Of a stretch of DNA of 64,000 nucleotides, positions 58,052 through 64,000 are shown piece by piece (the stretch's first letter is position 1; each line of letters opens with the position of its first letter). Both the position numbers and the translations under genes were made by a program. The stretch comes from Ambrosia x helenae. Taxonomy: Eukaryota; Streptophyta; Magnoliopsida; Asterales; Asteraceae. Where the stretch lies: positions 91,598,584 to 91,662,583 of the forward strand of contig CM061231.1 of NCBI GenBank assembly GCA_030844895.1, given 5' to 3'. A model generated the notes under the pieces. It was not told the origin of the DNA, made no database searches, and saw only the letters and a program-made list of their open reading frames with translations.

Positions 58052-60144
58052 ATGAACTTCCGCCCCTCGTCAATTCTTACACCATCACTTGAAGAACCCG
58101 AACGATATTTTAGAGCTAGAAGAAAAGAACAAAAATTAAAAATGGCACAAGTTGATAGAACCATCTCTGATTTTGCTAGATCTTCCATCAATGCCTTGGG
58201 CCCTAGCATCGCTAGACCCAAAGTTGATGCCGACCATTTTGAAATTAAGTCCCATGTCATCCACATGATACAACAAAACTGCACTTTTCGTGGTCTTCCC
58301 GATGAAGATCCCCATGCTCATATCGCAAATTTCCTTGAAATTTGTGATACCTTTAAGTTGCAAAATGTCTCTCCTGGCGCTATTCGACTTCGCATGTTTC
58401 CTTTTTCACTAAAAGATCGTGCCAAAGCATGGTTGAACTCACGACCCACAGGCTCCATCACTACCTGGGTTGACCTTGCTCAAAAATTTCTCTCAAAATA
58501 TTTTCCCCCAGCCAAAACCGAAAGTTAAGAAATGACATCACTAGCTTTTGTCAAGAAGAGGGAGAGTCACTTTATGAAGCTTGGGAAAGATTCAAAGATA
58601 TGTTGAGAAAATGTCCACATCACGGTCTTGAAGTTTGGTTACAAGTTTCATCTTTCTACAATGGGCTGACGAATCAAGTAAGGCAGATGCTCGATGCAAC
58701 CTCAGGATGTATTTTTGGGAACAAAAGACCACAAGAAGCCTATGATCTCATTGAAGAAGTTGCAGTCAACAGTTATCAGTGGTACAACCCTCGAAGTCGG
58801 CCATCCAAGACCGGCCTCTATCAGATCGACTCCACCACTTCATTGCAAGCGCAAATTGAGGAACTTTCAACTCGCTTCAACCAGCTGAGCAAAGCACAAG
58901 TCAATGCCATCACTGCAGCAGAGTTGCATCCGCAAGAAGGAAGTCTTCCTCAGGCCACCATGGAAAAAGTTGACTTCATTGGTACAAGCCGCCCGCCAAA
59001 CAATCCTTACAGCAACACTTATAATCCTGGTTGACGCGATCATCCAAATTTCGGGTGGAAGAACAACAATAACACCATGCAGCCACCCAGATTCAGTCAA
59101 CAAAACAGCCAGCAACGCCCACCAAACAATGGTTACCCGTCCGTAGATGAAAGACTCGCAAAGCTCGAAGCCCGATCAACAGCAAGAATGGATGAAAAGT
59201 TCAACAATACCGATAAGAGGCTTCAAGGACTTGAGTCCACCATCAAAAATTTGGAGGTACAGTTGGGCGTAATGGCCAACTCTCTCGCAGAGAGACCCAT
59301 CGGAAGCCTTCCAAGCAACACTGAAACCAACCCAAAAGCCAATGTTAGTGCCATAACCTTTCAAAGCAGTCGCGTTTATCCTGAGCCAGCGGTACCTGCC
59401 GACGAAGAAGTTATACCACCCAACCCACTCACAAATGAACCCACTCCAAACATAACCATTCCCAATATCACCGCACCAGAAAACTCAATCGCCAGTTCAC
59501 CAATGCCAACTAATGATGAGCCCGCTATTAACCAGACTCCTCCAATTGCTCCACCACCAGGAACCACCAGCAAAGACAGTACGGAGAAACTACCGGCCTC
59601 ACATTCCTTATCCCGGCCGATTGATGAAAGAAAAGACGGATGAGCAGTACCAGAAATTCACTGAACTCCTAAGTCAAATCCATGTCAACTTGCTTTTTTA
59701 TAGAAGTCATTCAGAAAATGCCCAAGTACTCCAAATTCCTGAAGAACTTCTTGAGCAACAAGAAAAATCTCGAGGCAGCGGTCAAAGGAAACACACTTGA
59801 GTGCGCGACACTACTCCAGCAAAATCTTCCTCCAAAGCTGACCGATCCAGGGAAATTTTCGTTACCATGCTCCATAGGCAATTTGCCTACAAATTATGCC
59901 TTAGCGGATCTGGGTGCGAGTGTGAATGTTATGCCCACTTATATCTACAAGCAACTCAATTTAGGCGACCCACGACCGTTGATAGCTACGATCGAGTTGG
60001 CAGATGGTACCATAAAGAAACAAGAGGGGATTGTCGAAAATTTGCTCATCAAATAGGGAAATTTGTTTTCCCCATCAACTTTGTCATCCTCAATGTGGGC
60101 GAGAGTAATGTTCCTATTATTCTTGTAGATGCGTTTTGCGATTA
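58052..60144 (+). pseudogene. Athila gag and protease, frameshifted
   Basis: The gag starts at ATG 58052. The Athila capsid pattern is clear (FRGLPDEDPHAHIANFLEIC, MFPFSLKDRAKAWLNSRPTG, LAQKFLSKYFPP). Frame breaks occur near 58526, at a TGA near 59034, near 59640 and near 60055. Later parts show the Gln/Asn/Pro-rich linker, a coiled coil (59140-59290) and the aspartic protease (ALADLGASVNVMP near 59905, in the DLGA form usual for Athila). Protease sequence stops at 60144 close to the copia LTR start. RT and integrase are not in the window. Confidence 0.88.
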
Positions 60145-60153
60145 GTGATTGGA

Positions 60154-60638
60154 TGTTAACATGTGTTAATAGTGTTGATGGATAGAAGGTGTATACTGAC
60201 TGGGCGAAGGTAGATAAATGTGGGCGAAGGTAGAAGAATAGTGGACGAAGGTAGCATGGTACTTGATCAAGATACACATTCGTACCATAGAGTGGGCGAA
60301 TGTGGAACTCTTCCACATTCGACCACATCAACTGGGCGAATGTGCAGACTCTATATATAGATTTTGTGTTTTTGTGAATGTAAGAGAGTTATTAGTTGTG
60401 TGTGTTTTGAGGTCAGGTTCCAGGTTAGATTGAAAGTGTCTGTAATTGATCTAGATTAACCGTATTGTCATTGTAATCAAGTTTATGCAAAAGTTAATCT
60501 ATGAAAAGCTTTGAAAATGATATTGATTGTGTTTTGATTTGAGTTTCTATCAGTTTGTTCAAAGCTAGGGTTTCCGCACCTGGTTTTGTAACTTGTATGA
60601 TCAAATAATCCTGTGTTAGTCAAAATCTTTCGCATACA
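60154..60638 (+). repeat. Ty1/copia 5' LTR, 485 bp
   Basis: Begins TGTTAACATG and ends CGCATACA, three bases before a tRNA-Met primer site. TATATATAG at 60352-60360 is the likely TATA box. It contains five forward TGGGCGAA-type motifs and one inverted copy (60311-60325). It lies in the Athila protease region, so it is younger than that element. Confidence 0.8.
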
Positions 60639-60641
60639 AAG

Positions 60642-60653
60642 TGGTATCAGAGC
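60642..60653 (+). other. Copia primer-binding site (tRNA-Met)
   Basis: TGGTATCAGAGC, the usual copia primer site, just after the LTR. Confidence 0.85.
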
Positions 60654-60942
60654 TATACGGATCATACAACAACAAATTTGATAAACTCAGAGCTGATTTG
60701 GACATATTTTTGATCAAAATACATCTGTTTTTGCATGAAAATGGTTTTTGAGTGTTTTTTATTGATTTGAAGTTGTTTTTGTGGTTAAAATCTAAAATTC
60801 CAAGAATTAAAGTTGCTCCAAATCAATTCCGAATCATAACCTGATTAAGATCATTCAAATCCACAAACTTTTGAAAATCAGAGATCAAAATAACCGTTTT
60901 TCAAAGTGTAACCGTTTTTCAAAATCTGAAATTTTCTGAAAA

Positions 60943-61240
60943 TGGGCGAACCTGGAACTTAGTGGGCGAACGTGAGTTGTGTTTGGTCGAACCTAGGAAA
61001 GTTTGGGCGAACCTGGAAATTGTTGGTTAAATTTTTCACTTTCGGGTCACATTTTCCACATCAGACTGATCAGGCGGGCGAACCTAGATTCATACTGGTC
61101 GAACCTAGAATTTTCTGGGCGAACGTGGAAAAGTGTTAGGGTGTTTTACATTTTTGGTGAAGTTTTTACCTTCGAGTGTTACTGTTTGGGCGAACCTGAA
61201 TTAGAAAGGGACGAAAGTGAGACTTTTTGGGCGAACCTAG
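60943..61240 (+). repeat. Recurrent TGGGCGAAC motif in the copia leader
   Basis: At least ten copies of (T)GG(G/T)CGAAC(C/G)T(A/G)G at about 60943, 60963, 60984, 61004, 61077, 61096, 61116, 61187, 61208 and 61228, many spaced 19-21 nt. The LTR holds further copies with GAAGGTAG or GAATGTGG endings. The rest of the 640-nt leader (60654-61292) has no ORF of note. Confidence 0.85.
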
Positions 61241-61292
61241 GACTAATTTTTGGAAAATTTTCTAAGTGTTGGATTTTTCGAAGTTCGTGATC

Positions 61293-64000
61293 ATGTGGAA
61301 TTTTCCGACTACTCCGAGACCAGCAACGACACAACCACAACAGCAAGTGATGGACCCATGGACGGTGGCAGCACAAAAGACGAGCACACAGTTTTCGCAA
61401 CCGATTAACTACATGGCGATGACGAGCTCGATGCCTCAAAGCGTAGCACCTCCATCACCACAACCTGACTACTGGGGAGTAGCAGCAGCTGTGGTAAACA
61501 CTCAAACTACAAATGCTATTTCCACATTGATTAATGACTTGTCTTCAGGTAGCGGGAATCGGCCACCGAAGCTCATGGAGATACAAGAATACAATCAGTG
61601 GCAGAACAAGTTCAAGATTCACTTGGAAGGCATGGGAGTGGAGGGAGCAGAGGCATGGAGTATGATTGCTAAAGGTTACACTGCACCAGTTTTGGAGAAT
61701 ACCGGTGAACCAGTTCCATTGGAGAGCATGACTGAGGAAGAGAAAAAGAAATTTGCTGTGGAAAAGAAAGCCTTTTCCCAATTGACTCAGGCAATCACAA
61801 ATGATCTATTGCATCAATTTGGGACTTGTACAACGTCTAAGCAATTGTGGGATGTGCTTAAGAGGAGGCATGATGGGAATGAGAAAACTAGAAGTTTGAG
61901 GATGGATGAATTGAGAAAGGAGTTTGAGAATTTTTCTTATATTGGAAATGAAACTTTAAAAGAATTAACTCCTAGATATAGTCATTTGCTAACTGAACTG
62001 TCAAGTTATGGTATACAGATTCCTATGAAGAATTTGGTGGATAAGTTTGCAGATGCTCTACCACCTTACTGGGATCAGCATGTGGAAGTTCTCAGGGAGA
62101 AGGACGCATACCAATACTGGACTATTCAAGAGTTCATACAGAAGCTAGAAAACAAAGAAATGGAAGAGAAGAGGAAAGCTAGAAGAGCACAGGTTCCTCA
62201 GAATCCTAGCTTGTATTTTGGAGGCACTTCAGTTCCTGTGAGTAACTCAAGTTCAGGAGGGATAGTTGCACCACATGTTGCTTGTATTTCCAATGTTATG
62301 GAATCACCAAAACCTGCCATCAACTACATGGCACAAACTTCATCCTACTCACAACCATCATATACACAACCACCACCACAACAACAATACAACAATTCCT
62401 ACATTTCACCATTCTCCCCAATGCAACAAGCATCTTTCTATACTGCTAGCCAATCTCAACAACCAATGAACCAAGTTACTCAACCTAATCAACAACAAGT
62501 GGTTTTGGAGACTTCTAACTTGGGCAATGTGACAGTGGAAATTGCTCAACAACATATTCCACTAGTCTCAGCAATGGTTTCATCTTACAACGGACTTGTT
62601 GCTAGTCAAATTGGGAATAACAACTTAACCAATGAAGACTATGCACAGATCGACAAGGAAGAGATGGAACTCATTGATATCCAATGGGCTTTTGCAAGCA
62701 TTATGAGAAGAGCAACGGAGTTTATTGAAAAGACAGGTAGAACAGATTTGGGAACTTCTCCTAACACAACCTACGGGTTCAACAAGGAGAAAGTTACTTG
62801 TTTTAACTGTGGAGAAAAAGGTCACTTTAAACGTGAATGCACCCAGCCACCAAAACAAGGTAATAGAAACCCATTCAATGCAAGCTACCAGAATCGTCAA
62901 CAACAAAACCAAAACCGAGTTTCTTACCAAAACAACAACAATTACCAAAACCGTCAAAATACCTCTAACAACAACCAAAACAGACAACCTAACACATCAA
63001 ACCAGATCCAAAACCAATCTCCTAACAACACTAACCGAACAGTTATACCGATCACTACACCGAATGAGACACAACAGAACACGAGTCAGAATCAAGCATT
63101 GGTGACTCAACAAGATGAAAGGTTTGATTGGTCTGGATTGCAAATAGGAGTGGAAGAAATTACTACTGGTGGCAATGTGGCTTGCGTTGCTTGCAAGGTT
63201 GATATTGAAGAGTCGGTGACGGTGGATGAAAAGAAAGAAACTAAGTGTGGAAGTGATGAATCTGAGGCTGAAATGGATGTGGAGACTGAACCTGTTGAGG
63301 TTAAGGTTGAGAAAGCTAATTCTGGAGTGGTGATTGATACTGTTTCTGATGTTCCTAAGGAGTGTGAATCGGTTTATTCTGATTCAGACAGTGAATCAGA
63401 TACGGAAGCAAGTGTTACATCACTAGATGATGACATAGATCAGTTGCTAGCAGAAGCGGATTTTCTGATGACAAGGAAGTCGTGCATTGCTGATGATGCT
63501 TTCACCAAGATTGACTATTCCAAATTCTTTACTGGAAAGGAAGCTCATTTCGCATTGATGGCCATGACTGATCCGCCAAAACCTGTAAGTTCTGAGTGTA
63601 GCACTGATATTAAAAGTGATAAATATTGTGGAACATGTGATAGATTGACTGAGGAGAATAAACAACTCCGAGTTCAACGTGATAGTGCTATCATGAACAG
63701 TCAATCTACTCGCAAAGAGTTGAATGCTTTCAACAAGGTATTAGATGGCTACAAAAAGGACATTTCCGACTTGAAAAACACTTTATCATTAAAACAATTG
63801 GCAATTAACAACTATATAAATGAAATTGAAAATACCAAGTTGGAAATGGCAGCCATAAAATGCTTTGCTGAGAAAGTAAACAAAAAGTTGGAAAGTTATA
63901 AGCACATTGCTTATGTGGTAGACCACATCATAGATGATAACACCACTAGTTACAAGTCTGTGCCATCTCCGGTGCTTTTTGAAAATCATAATTGTCACCA
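61293..64000 (+). CDS. Ty1/copia gag(-pol), open to the window edge
   Basis: The frame from ATG 61293 has no stop through 64000 (over 900 codons), checked codon by codon. Residues ~95-290 form the copia gag (UBN2-type) domain (EYNQWQNKFKIHLEGMG, LWDVLKRRHDGNEKTRSLRM, DALPPYWDQHVEVL). A Gln/Pro/Ser-rich linker follows (~345-410). The zinc knuckle CFNCGEKGHFKREC starts at residue 503, followed by an Asn/Gln-rich basic stretch (520-600), then an acidic segment (~640-720) and a Lys/Glu-rich coiled coil (~780-870). Protease, integrase and RT should follow beyond the edge. The intact frame suggests a recent insertion. Confidence 0.88.
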   Translation, partial: MWNFPTTPRPATTQPQQQVMDPWTVAAQKTSTQFSQPINYMAMTSSMPQSVAPPSPQPDYWGVAAAVVNTQTTNAISTLINDLSSGSGNRPPKLMEIQEYNQWQNKFKIHLEGMGVEGAEAWSMIAKGYTAPVLENTGEPVPLESMTEEEKKKFAVEKKAFSQLTQAITNDLLHQFGTCTTSKQLWDVLKRRHDGNEKTRSLRMDELRKEFENFSYIGNETLKELTPRYSHLLTELSSYGIQIPMKNLVDKFADALPPYWDQHVEVLREKDAYQYWTIQEFIQKLENKEMEEKRKARRAQVPQNPSLYFGGTSVPVSNSSSGGIVAPHVACISNVMESPKPAINYMAQTSSYSQPSYTQPPPQQQYNNSYISPFSPMQQASFYTASQSQQPMNQVTQPNQQQVVLETSNLGNVTVEIAQQHIPLVSAMVSSYNGLVASQIGNNNLTNEDYAQIDKEEMELIDIQWAFASIMRRATEFIEKTGRTDLGTSPNTTYGFNKEKVTCFNCGEKGHFKRECTQPPKQGNRNPFNASYQNRQQQNQNRVSYQNNNNYQNRQNTSNNNQNRQPNTSNQIQNQSPNNTNRTVIPITTPNETQQNTSQNQALVTQQDERFDWSGLQIGVEEITTGGNVACVACKVDIEESVTVDEKKETKCGSDESEAEMDVETEPVEVKVEKANSGVVIDTVSDVPKECESVYSDSDSESDTEASVTSLDDDIDQLLAEADFLMTRKSCIADDAFTKIDYSKFFTGKEAHFALMAMTDPPKPVSSECSTDIKSDKYCGTCDRLTEENKQLRVQRDSAIMNSQSTRKELNAFNKVLDGYKKDISDLKNTLSLKQLAINNYINEIENTKLEMAAIKCFAEKVNKKLESYKHIAYVVDHIIDDNTTSYKSVPSPVLFENHNCH

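Noticed and set aside
62725..63105. Overlapping plus and minus ORFs in the copia gag
   Set aside because: Shadows of the long gag frame in a CAA/AAC-rich region.

Overview
This is plant nuclear DNA, very probably from a eudicot. It is AT-rich and dense in nested retrotransposons, and it holds one clearly intact host gene, a six-exon laccase. The transposon families (Ty3/gypsy elements with 2-3 kb LTRs, Athila, a Ty1/copia element, LINE, Helitrons, hAT and Tourist MITEs) and an endogenous caulimovirus-like sequence would suit Asteraceae. That family assignment is a guess, because no marker in the window proves it.

Layout. 1-10283: minus-strand LTRs, then a decayed Ty3/gypsy gag-pol of chromovirus (Tekay/Del-like) type, its truncated 3' LTR and a complete solo LTR. 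10284-15074: Helitron-type and foldback DNA with little coding content. 15075-22447: a nearly complete, circularly permuted endogenous pararetrovirus (viroplasmin, promoter, primer site, movement protein, virion-associated protein, coat protein, then a polymerase cut inside RNase H), all decayed. It is flanked by a ~75-bp direct repeat of host DNA. 22524-29230: a 5'-truncated LINE on the minus strand and a Helitron-like block containing foldback and TIR elements. 29231-37100: an LTR retrotransposon without recognisable coding capacity, carrying a hAT MITE, with its 3' LTR broken by another LTR.

37471-42020 is the laccase neighbourhood. The gene reconstructs to 572 codons with all four copper-ligand motifs. 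It carries a Tourist-like MITE about 530 bp upstream of the ATG and a hAT MITE with a perfect 8-bp target duplication in intron 3. 42021-48635: a GRF zinc-finger remnant, a second broken gypsy fragment, two Helitrons abutting head to tail, and a third hAT MITE. 48636-56671: a gag-only (non-autonomous, TR-GAG-like) LTR retrotransposon whose gag is split by a solo LTR with target duplication CCTGA. 56672-60153: an Athila LTR, gag and protease, frameshifted. 60154-64000: a young-looking Ty1/copia element whose gag frame is open for 2.7 kb to the window edge.

The observations most worth following are: (i) several different long gypsy LTR families carry a matched strong splice donor and acceptor about 430-520 nt apart, which suggests an LTR-resident leader intron; (ii) the same LTRs contain tRNA-like modules (box B followed by a T-run, one with a clear box A); (iii) the permuted viral insertion has a long host direct repeat and an unassigned small ORF between the virion-associated and coat protein genes; (iv) a short motif, consensus TGGGCGAAC, recurs about fifteen times in the LTR and leader of the copia element. 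All of this was read by eye. No alignment or database search was run.
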